Assembly (NCBI GenBank): GCA_015680685.1
Contig: MNCI01037811.1
Location: 6,207 to 70,206, forward strand
DNA: 64,000 nucleotides
Source: Gnetum montanum
Taxonomy: Eukaryota; Streptophyta; Gnetopsida; Gnetales; Gnetaceae
Direction of reading: 5' to 3'
Below are positions 48,101 to 59,699 of the stretch, in pieces. Made by a program: the position numbers and the translations under genes. The notes beneath the pieces were generated by a model. The model was not told the origin of the DNA. It searched no databases and saw only the letters and a list, made by a program, of their open reading frames with translations. The stretch's first letter is position 1. The number at the start of each line of letters is the position of its first letter.

Positions 48101-50040
48101 TAATGTAAAATCATAGGAGCACTTACCCTCCAATGCAATATACCATTCTACGTGGGTTCTAGAACAATGTATGTATGCATAGAGTGATAAAGAAGGTGTT
48201 GCTCCTATTATAACAAGAGAACTTTGGCATTCCCCAAATCCTAGATAATGGACGAGTGCCCCTAGGGCCTCACCTCGAACTACCTGTTCTATAATCATCA
48301 ATCATGGGCTCATTGGACATAAATTTTAATATGTCCTAGTTGGTGCTAGGCAGCAATGTCTGGGTGATAGCACTCATAGCCTCCGCTGCTAAGTGTGATT
48401 ACATAATCACACTAACATGTTATAGTAGGAATGCCAAAAACTCAGATGTCCTTGGCCAAAACCATACCGCTTAACATCTGGTGCAAGCATGTTGGGCACA
48501 AGCTTTCATATGTAGCGAAGAATGTCGACAATCTCTATAATGACTAAGATGGGCTTTAGCAACACTCTGCAACTATGAGGCAACAAATGTAGAATTAGTA
48601 TACAATAGATGCATTTTGACAAAAAATACATTAGACTACACTTAGCAAAAAAACGTGATGTAGCAAGAAATATCTTATGGCCCCCTAGGCCCCATGGGTA
48701 TAGGACATCAGCATACACATTTGATGTGCCTGGTACTCACTGGCATAAAGCATGTTTTCATAGAACTAGCATCTTATTTGGCATATTTGCACATTTGGCA
48801 TTACACTTTACATGTTTTGGGCAATTTGAAATTGGCATTTTACACTTCACAAGCTACATTTTTACATAAAATCTTTTTAAAAAATTCTAAATCTGGGCTA
48901 CCTCTAGGAGCATAGTCCAAAATTTGAAAAACATTTCTAACTGTTAGTCACACTTCTCAAGGAGTGTAGCCCTCAAACTTTGAAAAAAAAATCTTACTAG
49001 CTATGCGCTCGAGGAGTATAGCCCTCAAAAATTCAAAATTTTTGCCAAAAAAAAAACTAACTATCCAAACATCATGCCTTGTGCACCTTACACATTACGC
49101 CCTTCACACCCTACACTTTTCATCATTGTGTGCTTAGCACCTATCGTGGTCATGGCCCTCACGGTACCCTTAACGACACTACTATGACCACGTTGCTTAC
49201 CCCTTCAAGCCAAACAAAATGTAGAAAATGCATCCTTGGGAGTTGTGCCTTCCTTGTAGCCCCTACCATGTTGGGGGTGCAATGCCCTTAAGGCCCTCAT
49301 AGCCTCATTGTCCATCCTTAGAAAAAAAATAAAAACTAGCAACGCTACTACATCTCTACCTTGCAACAATTGCCCATAGTCACCACCAACATCGACAATC
49401 CCTCACCCCATGTAGCAAACATTCAAAATGAAGTAAAAGAAAAGGGCAAGAACCCTTCATTGAATACCATGCCTTGTAGGCAATGATCCTAGGGTTGCAA
49501 CCAAACCCTCATCCTTGTCTTGTGTAGGGGACACAAAAAATGATCATAAAATATTTTAAAAAGGGGCATAGAGAAATCACAATAGTGGCTTGCCACACCT
49601 CGACCTTGCAGGTGACAACCCTAGGGTTGTTGCTAAAAACCTAATCCCTTGCTCCATGCTCATCACATTTCATAATTTTTCTTTTTTTCTCTAGTGATCA
49701 TAGTCATCACAATAATACGAACCCCCACACCCACGCTGATCACCGCCCCATTCTAAACCCTTGCAACACCACACATGCTTTTTGACTGCGATAACCCAAA
49801 CAACCTCAATGGTGGTATTCCCTATTATGGTAGGGCATTTATTACAAAAGCAAAAGCTAAGCCCAAAACGCCTAAGTGCAGAAACTAAGGAAAGAGCTAA
49901 AAGCAACAAAAAAGGGATAGATCGTAGTCAGGAGTACCTAGCAGTCAATGATGTCCTATACTCCTCTACGTGTGCCTGCAGTACGTGTCCCAAGACTCAC
50001 TATCCCTCGTCAATGTTGGCCAAGCTAGGATGCTGATGTC
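45136..50040 (-). pseudogene. Antisense multi-exon gene of unknown family (cargo of element A)
   Basis: I do not recognise the family. Exons chosen by GT-AG borders and homology to the copy at 61911: 50040-49938, 48566-48127, 48038-47767, 47673-46609, 46506-46282, 46193-46050 and 45941-45136. Except for the first, introns are about 80-110 bp and T-rich. Readable protein includes LAKVDEG (exon 1), CKTYGWLDEGWAS (exon 3), SHSEATLNMKYNDVEGVQHW and RVGLMGLFLALSPS (exon 4), KRFNWASFLIAKLQVEITRL (exon 4) and VYKVVSKCMLSYAKVLW (exon 7). The end DMADPGSS is followed by a stop at 45138-45136. The C-terminal exons are Lys/Glu-rich and coiled-coil-like. In-frame stops make it a pseudogene. It runs against the host element. 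Confidence 0.65.
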
Positions 50041-50339
50041 TACTTTAGTGTGACATTCTAGCAACTACACTCTTACAACTATGCTCCACTCTAGAAAGTT
50101 TGCATTTTCACTTTTGACAATGACAAATCTACCAAGGGTAAAACAAGCTTCTATATCCCTAAGGACCACTTAAATTTTTACCTACCTAGGACTATTTTCA
50201 ACAGTGTAGAGTGCAATTGGGTGTGAGCATCATCACTAAAGTTAGAAAAATTTTAGATTTTTCTGACTATCTCAAGACTTAGAAAAATTTTGAATTTTTA
50301 TTATCGCCTAATGGGCACCCAAGCCATTGTCGTTGTTTT
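50041..50339. other. Upstream flank of the antisense gene, element A
   Basis: This is the position corresponding to the promoter of the better copy (61640-61910). A TATA-like word on the minus strand (GGGATATAGAAGC, about 50146-50158) may be the decayed promoter; the match is weak. Confidence 0.3.
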
Positions 50340-50580
50340 TGACATACCAAACCTTCTTCCAATGATGCATTTAGCACATATCACGATTCGCTAAGACCTT
50401 AAACTAGCATTCTATGATCTGCTAAGACCTTAAAATGGTAAACCACTGTTCATTACTATGTTAAACTAGAAACCCTGACCATCTGCTACAATGTTAAACT
50501 AGCATCCAATGGTCTGCTAAGACCTTAAACTAGTGATCCCATGGCCTACCGAGGCCTAAAACCAACCTATGCATCTCTTA
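50340..50580 (+). repeat. CTAAACTAGCA repeat array 2, element A
   Basis: Units of CCATGGTCTGCTAAGACCTTAAACTAGCA type, about 40-45 bp apart. They lie between the antisense gene's promoter side and integrase. Confidence 0.65.
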
Positions 50581-50694
50581 CATTTAAAATCACGTCTACA
50601 TACTTAGGAAAAATTTTATCACATTGTTTTCTTTAGTTGTGCATATTGCTCTTATTAAGACAGGTGTGTCTTAACATTTTTTGGTTGTTTTTTA

Positions 50695-51393
50695 CAGGAT
50701 TATTGTAGGATTCACAACATGTCTACGTACAATGGGCCACAATTTAGCAGTGTTGAGACTAAAGCCTTTTGCAAATGCTTCAGAATCAAACATTATTTTT
50801 TGTCATCCTCCTACCCACAAGTGAATGGTCAAGCAAAGGCAACAAATAAGGTCATTGTCAATATTTTAAAGAAGATGCTCAACCACAACAAACATCAATG
50901 GAAAAACCACACAATAGTAATGGCAACTGACTTACACACTCTGGGCTTATTGCACAACACGAAGAACTACAATAGGTAAGACACCATATAGCTTAGTTTA
51001 TGGGTCTAAAGCAATCTTGCCTCTTGAATTATAGGTCCCATTTCTCTACATGATACTCTCAAGCTTTATCAACGAAATTCAAAATCATGAGTTGAGGATT
51101 ATAGATCTTGACTCGATAAAGGAGGAGCACATGCAAACGCTTAGTCAAATTGAGCAGACCAACAAATGCAACAACAAAAGCACTATTATAATCAACACCA
51201 ATGCTCGATCAAGAAGGGGTACCTAGTCCTTAAGGTTGTTCACAAACTTGCAGATATTTTATCAGCCAATTGGGAAGGGCCTTTCTTGGTCGTCAAGGCC
51301 TATGGCAATGGAGCATTCAAGCTTGCTAACCATGATGGCAATGAATTTTCCAATCCTGTGAACCCCTCATATTTGAATCCGTACTATGCATAG
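50695..51393 (+). pseudogene. Integrase, 3' part only, element A
   Basis: The frame begins inside the catalytic core: NMSTYNGPQFSSVETKAFC, where element B has VTDNRPQFSSAETKTFC, so the second catalytic Asp is lost. Then SYPQVNGQAKATNKVIVNIL follows, where the family has NGQAEATNK, so the catalytic Glu is Lys. The C-domain is open at 51166-51393 (KKGYLVLKV, NWEGPFLVVKAYGNGAFKL, NPYYA). The zinc domain and the first Asp are absent, as are RT and RNase H upstream. It could not catalyse integration. Confidence 0.82.
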
Positions 51394-51399
51394 CACATA

Positions 51400-51790
51400 A
51401 CACCTCATCAACGATAGAGCAAGGTACAAAATAGTCTGCTATGACTATAAACTAGCATAGAAATAGTACGCTATGACTAGAAACTAGCAAAGACAAGTCC
51501 GCTACAACTATAAACTAGCACAACAAGTCCACTATGACTACAAATTGGCACACAACTATCTTCTATGATACTAAATTGGCATAGCTCATCCTTGGGTTAT
51601 GACACTAAACTAGCATAACATCCACTATCCACTACGATGGTAAGCTAGCACACAACAATCTGCTAGGACTATAAACTAATACATCACAATTTTCTAGGGC
51701 CTTAAACTAGGCCCATAGTTTGCTAGGATCCTAAACTAGCATAGCATACAGTCTACCAGGACTTTAAACTAGGTTTGCAGTTCAACACAG
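51400..51790 (+). repeat. CTAAACTAGCA repeat array 3, element A
   Basis: About ten units of GTCYGCTATGACTATAAACTAGCA type (Y = C/T) with 35-45 bp spacing follow the integrase stop. The same array, reversed, follows the integrase of element B at 57425-57790. Confidence 0.75.
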
Positions 51791-53315
51791 TTTTGTGCAC
51801 AAGTGAGTGATAATACTTCCAACTCCATGCCATCTGCCCACATTTTGTGGTTTTGGGTAGTAGCACTACAGTTCCAAAACGAGTTTCCTATCATCAAAAG
51901 AGGCCTCTGGAACATTTTCAGCATTTTCATCCCTCAACATTTTGCTAATCCTCTAGAAATGCCCTTGGGAATTTTGCTAACCTTCTAAAGCTCCTACCAC
52001 AGTTGCCAATAGTACCAGCCCTGGATTGCATTGACAACATTACTAGCCTTAGGTATTTTATTATTGCTTGGAGCTCTCATCGTTAGCACAACCTATTGAA
52101 GTAGTGGTAGTATCATGGCCCTCACCATTTTGCTACCATCCTCTAGCCCTCACCATTGCTTAGGCTTGGGAGTGCTTGCAACATCTTGGCTCTACCATTT
52201 TGCTAACTTTTTGAGCTCTTGTTCTTGGTGTGGAGTCTCAAGCACCTGCATCACTATCACCCTCTACCATTTTGCTAGCCTCTTTAGGTACTTGCCTTTA
52301 GTGTGGTTGTTGGAGCTTTTGTTTCTTTCTCGCTCCAACACCTGCACTGGTGTTGTAAGCTCTTACAATTGGTCTAGCACTCATAGCACTTGCAGCACCC
52401 TTGCAACTAGAAATTTTCTCTTTATCTCAGGTTGTATGGTTGTTTTCTTATTCTCTCTAAGTTGTATTTGTAGGAAAAAGCCTCAGAGGTAGTTGTGTAG
52501 AGATGCATCTCATCGTAGTGGCAAGACACTGCATTGCTTTGATGTGCATGATCAAACTAGCTAAGCTACTCAAGAGTGCATATCCCTATAGCCTGTTTGC
52601 ATTCACCCCTTCTTAACTTTGCATCTCCCTACTTTCCCCTACATCATTGAGCTTGCAACCCCTCTGATGCACATCACACCCCCTTTTATGTCAACTGTAG
52701 AACCCATAGCAGACGTAACACAACTCATCTTGTGGGAAGCCTCTATGGGCTAGTTAAAGCCCTAACGGATGTAACGCAACTCATCCCAAGGAGAAAACAC
52801 CTATCCTACAGATGTGTCAGGGTTGCACTAAATCCAAGCCTGTTAGGTCACACGTAGCCCACTTGACAAAAATCATCCTATAGCTAGCATCTCATAATGT
52901 GCAAAATCCAAAGCATAGATGCAATTTTGCAACCGGTCCAACCTTGAAATCACATCAACTTGTTCACAAGCACTTTGATGAGAGGTCACAATTTCAAGGG
53001 CAAGCCATTTTGGTACCATGGACATTGGCCCTCTCATAAGCATTCCAATAAGGAGTCACTGTTTTGGAACCAAGCCATCCCTAGTGCTGCATCTTATAGT
53101 ATCACACCATTCGCATTTCATTCCCTTGTCATCACATAGAGCATTCCCTACATCCTTTACCTTCAGCAAACCACTACCCTTAGCACTCTTAAGCATGGTG
53201 AATCAACATTCAATTAGGCATTGATGGGAAATGTTGGTGCCAAGCCTGCTGTGGTTTTTTGCATCCTTTGTTGATGTCTCTCAGGTCACTCCTCTAGACA
53301 ACAAAGAGGGGCCAA
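51791..53315 (+). other. 3' untranslated region and polypurine tract, element A
   Basis: No credible gene is seen. Words such as CACCATTTTGCTA recur at 52120-52280. Short stretches match the untranslated region of element B (56065-57410). It ends with AACAAAGAGGGGCCAA (53300-53315), a polypurine tract next to the LTR. Confidence 0.65.
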
Positions 53316-54208
53316 TGGAACACCACCAAATTCGAGCTCTTGGGTATCAACTACAAATTTTGCCCAAGTGTCAAATCTTGAAAATTATTTTCTAAGTGTT
53401 GAGATTACACTCTCCACTATTGAGACTATGCTTTAGAGCATAGTCAGCGTAGTTGATATAGATAGCCCAAAATTGCAAGATTTTTCTAAGTGTCGATAAC
53501 AACTACAAAATTTTCTAAGTGTCCTAACTACACTTCCCCTACTGGGACTACACTCTAGAGCATAGCTAGCATAGTCTATACTCCAATGACCAATTTTGTA
53601 GATTTGCCAAAGCATCAAGCCAAAGGTTGTTGAGCAAGATTGGAATGGAAGAAATCGGTCAACAAAATTTCTAACTTTTGGCACTATGCTCCCTAATACA
53701 CTCTAGAGTGCAATTAGCATAGTCAATACTAAGGACATCAATTTTTCAAGATTCTTCTAAGTGTTTGGGCTACGCTCTCCCTATTAGGACTATGCTCTAG
53801 AGCGTAGTTAGTGTAGTATGCATTGAACCTCATTTTTTGGCAAAATTTGTCTAACTATTGGACTATGCTCTAAAGCGTAGTCAATGTAGTTTTCCAAAAC
53901 TACCTCTAGAAGCCTTTAGAAAATAGCACGGACCTTCATCTTAGCTCCAACATTCCTTTGACAAGCAAGATCAACAATTTGCATTCCATTTGCANCCCCC
54001 AATTTGCCCCCAAAGTTGTACCTACGCTTGACACCACTCAAGAGAGTGGACAACGTAGTCCTAGAGTGTAGTCTACAAAACTACATTATTTTACATAATT
54101 TTCAGGTACATTACAATTTGTTTGGCACTTGCACATGCAGTCTTGGTAGCATAGTCACATTCTGGCAATCTCACAGGATCCATTAGAGCACACCAACAAA
54201 ATACCATT
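53316..54208 (+). repeat. 3' LTR of element A, first 893 bp
   Basis: It starts TGGAACACCACCAAATTCGA and aligns with 38595-39478. It is cut at 54208 by the LTR of element B. A single N at 53995 falls in the C-rich tract where the 5' LTR also has an N. Confidence 0.85.
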
Positions 54209-56064
54209 TGTAGCAACCGAAAACATTAATGGCTGAAACACCGAGAGGTTTCTGGGTCAACAATTTAACCTCAGATCCATGTGAGGGCTATGCTAGATAA
54301 AACGAAAGCAGGGTGCCCTGAACAATCTGGTTAATCAGACAGGGACTTAATTGGTGTAACTTAACCTTACGTGAACGTTGTTTTGAATGTAAAATACGTA
54401 AGGTAAAACTGATAATCAATAAACGCAAGAATGAAGGAAATAATGCCAAACAGCAATAACAATAAAGAGATAACAGAATAAAATCGAGTAAGAAAATGCA
54501 TCGTCCCAAGGTCACAAGTTCGATTCTTTGCCTTATTTGAAAGATGTATAACAAGTTATACAACGCTAAAGGCGCACAGAGAATTCAAGAGTAACTAGAA
54601 TGCTCAAGATAAAATGCGAACTATGTAATTTGGGAGCCAACTTAAAGGCCAACTACAGCAAGAATCCAACTCTATTTGCTAAGGAGTCAATCAAGGAGCT
54701 AACTAGTCAATGCAAAATGCCAACAAGCCAACTGCTCTTCTCAATGTAAAATGCCAACCAGAAAAGCCAACCCTTTGAGCATTGTTTACCGAGGTATTTA
54801 TAGGATTAAGAGCAAGAGAGAAATAAGGCCTGGATGCCATGTGTCCTGGACCCCACAATATGCAAACATGATGGTACCATGTAGGTGTGCTGTGCCAGTC
54901 ATGAACTTTGCTACGCTATAACCATGTTGTCGAAACTACATATGCTGGAATCTAGTGTGCTAACAATGTAAGCAGGAATGGAGTCTCTGCCCCAAGACTA
55001 CATCTTCCCTATCCTTATGAACAGGATCAAGCGTAGTGACAAATTTTGGGGGATGGACTAAGGGGTATGCCAAAGTGGAACAAAGTCGCTGATCACGGCA
55101 AGCTTAGTTATTGTTAACAAGCTGTAGAGCTAGCTGAAGATGTCCTGATGCCTTTGTCAACTTTGCATCACTTACACTGTCTAGTACTTTGAAGTAGCGT
55201 AGCTGCTTACTATGTTGTGCTATGCTATGTAGCGTAGCACATTGACATACCATAGCTTCTTACTATGTTGTGCTACGCTATGTAGCGTAGCATAGCATAG
55301 CGTAGCCACTAGTTTGAATAGGAAACTTGCATTGGAATCAACAGCATTTGCTGGAAGCTTTGGGGCACATTGAGTTAACCTTTGGAGCATCTTATTAATT
55401 TGCATCTTTGCTACACTACGCTACATAGCGTAGCATAGTGTAGCGGCCAATGTAACATGCCTTTCTGTCAAATTTGCGAGGTTTCAAGAGAAAACTTTGC
55501 TTTTGGTTTAAGAGCTAACTGAGATAGGGTAGTTTTGGAAGCCACAATGTTGTTAGATGTAGTCCTTTTGCCAAAACGGCTTTGCAGAGGAGTCTTTGCA
55601 TGTTTCGCCCTTGCTACGCTGTGCTACACTATATAGCGTAGCATAGCATAGCACCTCGTGTTGGCTGAATTCTGACTTTGCCTTGCACGAACATCTTGCT
55701 AAAGCTTGTATTCGAATACTTGATTGATTTTTCGAGGTTTGCTACGATGTGCATCATAGCGTAGCGTAGTAGACTTCTCTACTAGAAAACTTGCCGAACT
55801 ATTTTGCTCATCCCAAACACTCTCGATGACTCCTAGCATAGTTTTTGAGTAGACTGTCATTCGTGCGAATTGTCCAGGTGGGCAAGCCAAAGAGTTCATC
55901 AGGCCTGTTAGCTCTAGAGATAGAAAATTTGCTGGGTTGAACAGTCTAACCACAGTGCCTATATTTTCCTACCAAACTGTCATGACGCTACACTTGTGGA
56001 AGTCCTTGCTTAAATTCCAAGACCCTAGTGAAGCAATAGGGTCTCGAAATTTTATGGTGTTTCA
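54209..56064 (-). repeat. 3' LTR of element B
   Basis: In plus coordinates it runs from TGTAGCAACCGAAAAC to GGTGTTTCA, about 1.86 kb. The ends mirror the LTR of element A. Its middle (55190-55780) is packed with GCTACGCTA / TAGCGTAGC words in hairpin arrangement. The left end is set by the break in element A homology; no second copy lies in the window to confirm it. Confidence 0.72.
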
Positions 56065-57420
56065 CTAGCCCCTCTTTATTGACGTCTAAAGGATAGGCCC
56101 AAGAGACACCAACAAAGAATATGAAACACCATGAAAGACAAGATGCTAACATCACTCTTCAGTAAGTGTCCAGATGTCGCTTAGCTATGCTTGAGAGTAC
56201 TAGGATAGTCATGTAGGGAAAGGGGAAAGCGTGGATCTACGAGAACAGTTTTAGGAAGGCAAAGATGTAGCATAGTGTGGTTCCTCATCAGAATGCTTGT
56301 GAGGGAGTTGATATGCATAGGCATCTTTCTTTTGCAGGCTTCTGACCTCTCATCGAAATGCTTAGAGATGGTCATTGTGAAACAGCTGATGTGCCATTTT
56401 TTTTGGGCACACTTTTTTTTGAGCTTTTGCTCTTTTATGCTTTTCTTTTGTTATTTTGCCATGTTCATTTTTAAATAACCTTGTTGCAAGATAGGTGTTT
56501 CCTCCCTAAGATAAGTTGCATCACATCCACGTGGGGCTTTGACCTACCTACAGATGCTTCCCATGTGGCGAGCTGCATTACGTGCATCATGGACTTTGCG
56601 GTTGAGTATATGGAAGGGCTTTACAGGCATCAGGAAAATTTGTAAAAAGAGGTGTGAAGGAGAATTGTGGATGTAAGAAACAAGGTAATGGAGATTAAGG
56701 GGGAGGATAGGATGTGCACTCCTAAGTAGCCAAGCTAATCAAGATGACCACCTTGGAACAATGTAGTGTCCTGCCACCTTGGTGAAAGGCACCTTTGACC
56801 GACGCCCCTCTGGCACGTACTTTGCAAGCACAACAGAGAGCAAACTAGAAGAAAAAACCATCAAGAAAAATGAAGGCAGAGGTCTTATTTGCTTTGAACG
56901 CTGCTGGAGCAATGGACTTTGTTGCTGAGGCATGCGATGTCCAAACTAGAAAAGCTAGCAGCGGTTCTGGTAGCATCACTGTGGAAGGGTTGGCATCGAC
57001 GAGGCTAGAAGTTGTGGTGATGCAGGTGCTCGAGAGTCCCCACCCAAGGCAAACATTATGCAGTTCAGCTATAAGGTGAGATGCCCAATAGCTGAACGTC
57101 TTTTGGGCCTGGGCGATGGTGGGGGCTGGAGGGTAGCAACTTTGTGGCTGGGCCATAATAGTGCTAGGGCTCCAACAACAAGTGTTGACAATGAAATCTA
57201 CTACTAGGGCGACGGGCTGTGGTGGTAGTAGCTCCGGAGGATCAGCAACATGTAAGACGACATCTCTAGAGGATCAACAAGATGCCAAGGGTAGTGGGGT
57301 TGCATATATTCTAGAGAGTGATTTCTTGGAATCGTGAACTGCATTCTGGAACTACAACATCCCACCCGATGTTAGCACTGTGCATGCTCTCTTGCTTGTA
57401 GGGTCATGGATGCATGCTGA
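56065..57420 (-). other. 3' untranslated region of element B
   Basis: It starts at the polypurine tract. Frames at 57156-56845 and 56870-57079 cover each other on opposite strands and show no domain; a GVSSTCIT / GLSSTCIT stretch is shared with element A (52115-52492). Confidence 0.6.
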
Positions 57421-57424
57421 GGAC

Positions 57425-57790
57425 GTTGTGCCACGAACCTAGTTTAAGGTCCTGGTAGACCACCAAATGTACTGGTTTAAGGTCCTAGTAGACCGTGGTG
57501 TGCTAGTTTACGATCCTAGTAGACCATTATTCTAGTTTAAGGTCCTAGCAGACCATGACTATGCTAGTTTAAAGTCCTAGCAGACTGCTATGCTAGTTTA
57601 TCATCGTAGCAAACAGTGGATGGGCTAGTTTAGGTTGTAGTGGACCGCTTGTGCTAGTTTCACGTCATAGCAGACGTGCTTTGCCAGTTTTACGTCATGG
57701 TAGATAGTCTGTACTAGTTTATAGTTATAGTGAACTATATGTGCCAATTTATAGTCATAGTGTACTATCTGCTTACCTTGCTCATGCATC
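57425..57790 (-). repeat. TGCTAGTTTA repeat array, element B
   Basis: About ten units of GCTAGTTTAAGGTCCTAGCA type (35-40 bp apart) lie just after the integrase on the minus strand. They are the reverse complement of the array at 51400-51790. Confidence 0.75.
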
Positions 57791-57799
57791 AAATGTAGT

Positions 57800-59000
57800 A
57801 TGGCTTAAGATACAATTGATTCATAGGATTCGCGAACTCTTTGCCATCCATGTCTGCCAGTTTGAAGGCTCTATTCCTGTAGACTTTTGTGACCATAAAT
57901 GTACCTTCCTAGTTTGCTAAGAACTTGTTCACATGCTCACGGATAGCCTTGAGAATGAGGTCCCCCTTTTTTATCGACTGTTGATATGGGTTTGCATGAT
58001 GCTTCTGCCATTATCTGTCTTCATATTGCTCGATGAGACCAAGTGTTTGTGCATGCTCCTTCTCTATGGAGTCGAGGTTGATGATCCTCGACTCGTTGTT
58101 CTAGGCTTCATTCACGATGTTTTATAGGATCCTTTGAAGTGACGGTACTTGCAACTCAAGAGGTAACACCGCTTCAGATCCATAAACAAGGCTATAAGGA
58201 GTTTTACTTGTTGTTGTTCTGCATGTTGTTCTGTAAGCCCATAGCACATAGAGGATTTGCTCATGCCATCGCCTCTTACTGTAGCTAAGCATCTTCTTGA
58301 GCAAGTTGATGATGGCTTTCTTTATAGCTTCTGCCTATCCGTTTGCCTACAGGTAGTATGGCGAGGAAAAGAATTTCTTAATGTCAAGGTTGCTACAAAA
58401 GGTTTTGGTTTCCGCACTACTAAACTGTGGCCTGTTGTCTGTCACAATAGTCATGGGAAGCCCAAACCTTGTCACTATGTTATCCAATATAAAGTGGCAA
58501 ACCTATTAAGATTTAGTCTTCTTAAGGGGGATAGCCTCTAACCACTTTGTAAAGTACTCAGTGGTGGTGATGATGAAGCTATGCCCTATAGAATACTTAG
58601 GTGTGATAGGTTCTATAATGTCTAATCCCCATCGCTGGAATGACCACATGATCTGTATGGGGTACAACTCAGTAGGTGAAACATGTATAAGATTTTCATA
58701 TCATTAGCACGTGTCACAAGTCTTAACTTTGGCAAGGCAATCTCGTTACATGTAAGGCCAGTAATACCTTAGGCATCTGATTTTTGTTGCCATGGCCCTA
58801 GGGGCTATGTTTCCATCACATAGTCCTTCATGGACCTCATTAATGATCTTTTGCGCTTGTCCCTCATTTACACATGCTAGTAATATCTCATCAAAGGAGC
58901 GCGTGCATAAGGTTTTATCTCCCATAAGTACGTATTGGCAAGCATGCTTTTGGATCGCATCCCTTTGAGTAGATGTCAATCCGCATGGGGGTTCTCCATG
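57800..59000 (-). pseudogene. Integrase, element B
   Basis: On the minus strand the zinc domain comes first (EVHEGLCDGNIAP, then IRCLRYYWPYM, and KTCDTC after it). The core has WGLDIIEP, IVTDNRPQFSSAETKTFC and NGXAEAIKK, where X is a stop codon, so D, D and E are kept. It continues KKMLSYSKRRWHEQILYVLW (58304-58245) and SLVYGSEAVLPLELQVP. Scattered stops break it. The C-domain runs to about 57800, followed by the repeat array. Confidence 0.83.
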
Positions 59001-59049
59001 TTGTACATATGCTTTAATGTTAGCATACCACTCTTGGGTATTGCCAGCG

Positions 59050-59690
59050 GTTACAGAGGCAACGTGTACCGCTTGAGTGATAGGCTCCGTACACTTGGTT
59101 ATTGAAGCAGGCAAAGTTGCGAACAGGTGTGGTGGCACATTTAATGCTAGCATGGCCAAGGCATCTGCTACGGTGTTCTCATTGCGTGGCATGTGTTGGA
59201 CATCTCTTGTGGTAAATTGTTTGAGCAAACGTTTGGCTAGGTCGCAATAGGGTTACAGATGAGTAGCTTTGCAGACATAGACCTCAGTGATTTAATTGAC
59301 CACAAGTTGTGAATTGCCTTGAATTTCCAGGTGTTGAATTTTTAGCTCTCGGGCTACTAAGAGGCCCCTAAGGAGTCCTTCAAACTCTTCCATGTTGTTC
59401 GTACAAAGGAACATGAAATAATAAGCAAATGGTTAAATGTCCCCAGTGGGGAACGTAATGACAGTAGCTGCACTACCACCTCGCGTAGTCAAGGCATCGT
59501 CAAAATGCAAAGTAGCCTCGAGATGTAATGGGACAGAATTGATAGTGTTAACGTGCTCGTCAGAGAATTTGTGTTCTATGGTTGCTTGATCATCAACAGG
59601 TGAGGTCATGAGTTGTGTAGCTATGGCTTGCCCTTTCGTCGATGATTGGGTCACATAATGTAAATCAAATTTCGCGGTTATAGCTTTCCA
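59050..59690 (-). pseudogene. Second (archaeal-type) RNase H domain, element B
   Basis: This extra RNase H follows the ordinary RT-RNase H and marks the Tat lineage. The minus strand reads LHFDDALTTRGGSAATVI (first acidic strand), NMEEFEGLLRGLLVARELKI (Glu helix), IQGNSQLVVN, then LLKQFTTRDVQHMPRNENTV and ADALAMLA. The third catalytic Asp, usually in GDSQLV, is Asn here. Two or three stops interrupt the frame. The domain is directly followed by the integrase N-terminal region. Confidence 0.82.
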
Positions 59691-59699
59691 CTAGGCTAT

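Larger units (their letters stand above)
38595..54208 (+). mobile_element. Tat-like Ty3/gypsy element A with antisense cargo gene; 3' LTR interrupted
   Basis: The 5' LTR (38595-40283), primer-site region, decayed gag, protease, antisense gene, 3' half of integrase, untranslated region, polypurine tract and the first 893 bp of the 3' LTR lie in order on the plus strand. RT, both RNase H domains and the first part of integrase are missing compared with element B. The 3' LTR stops where element B starts, so its remainder (matching 39479-40283) should lie beyond 64000. The lineage is inferred from homology to element B, which has the extra RNase H typical of Tat/Ogre. Confidence 0.82.

Noticed and set aside
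52115-52492. 125-codon hydrophobic frame in the 3' untranslated region of element A
   Set aside because: It is partly shared with element B at 56845-57156, but there only in fragments and without frame conservation; repeat homology is enough.
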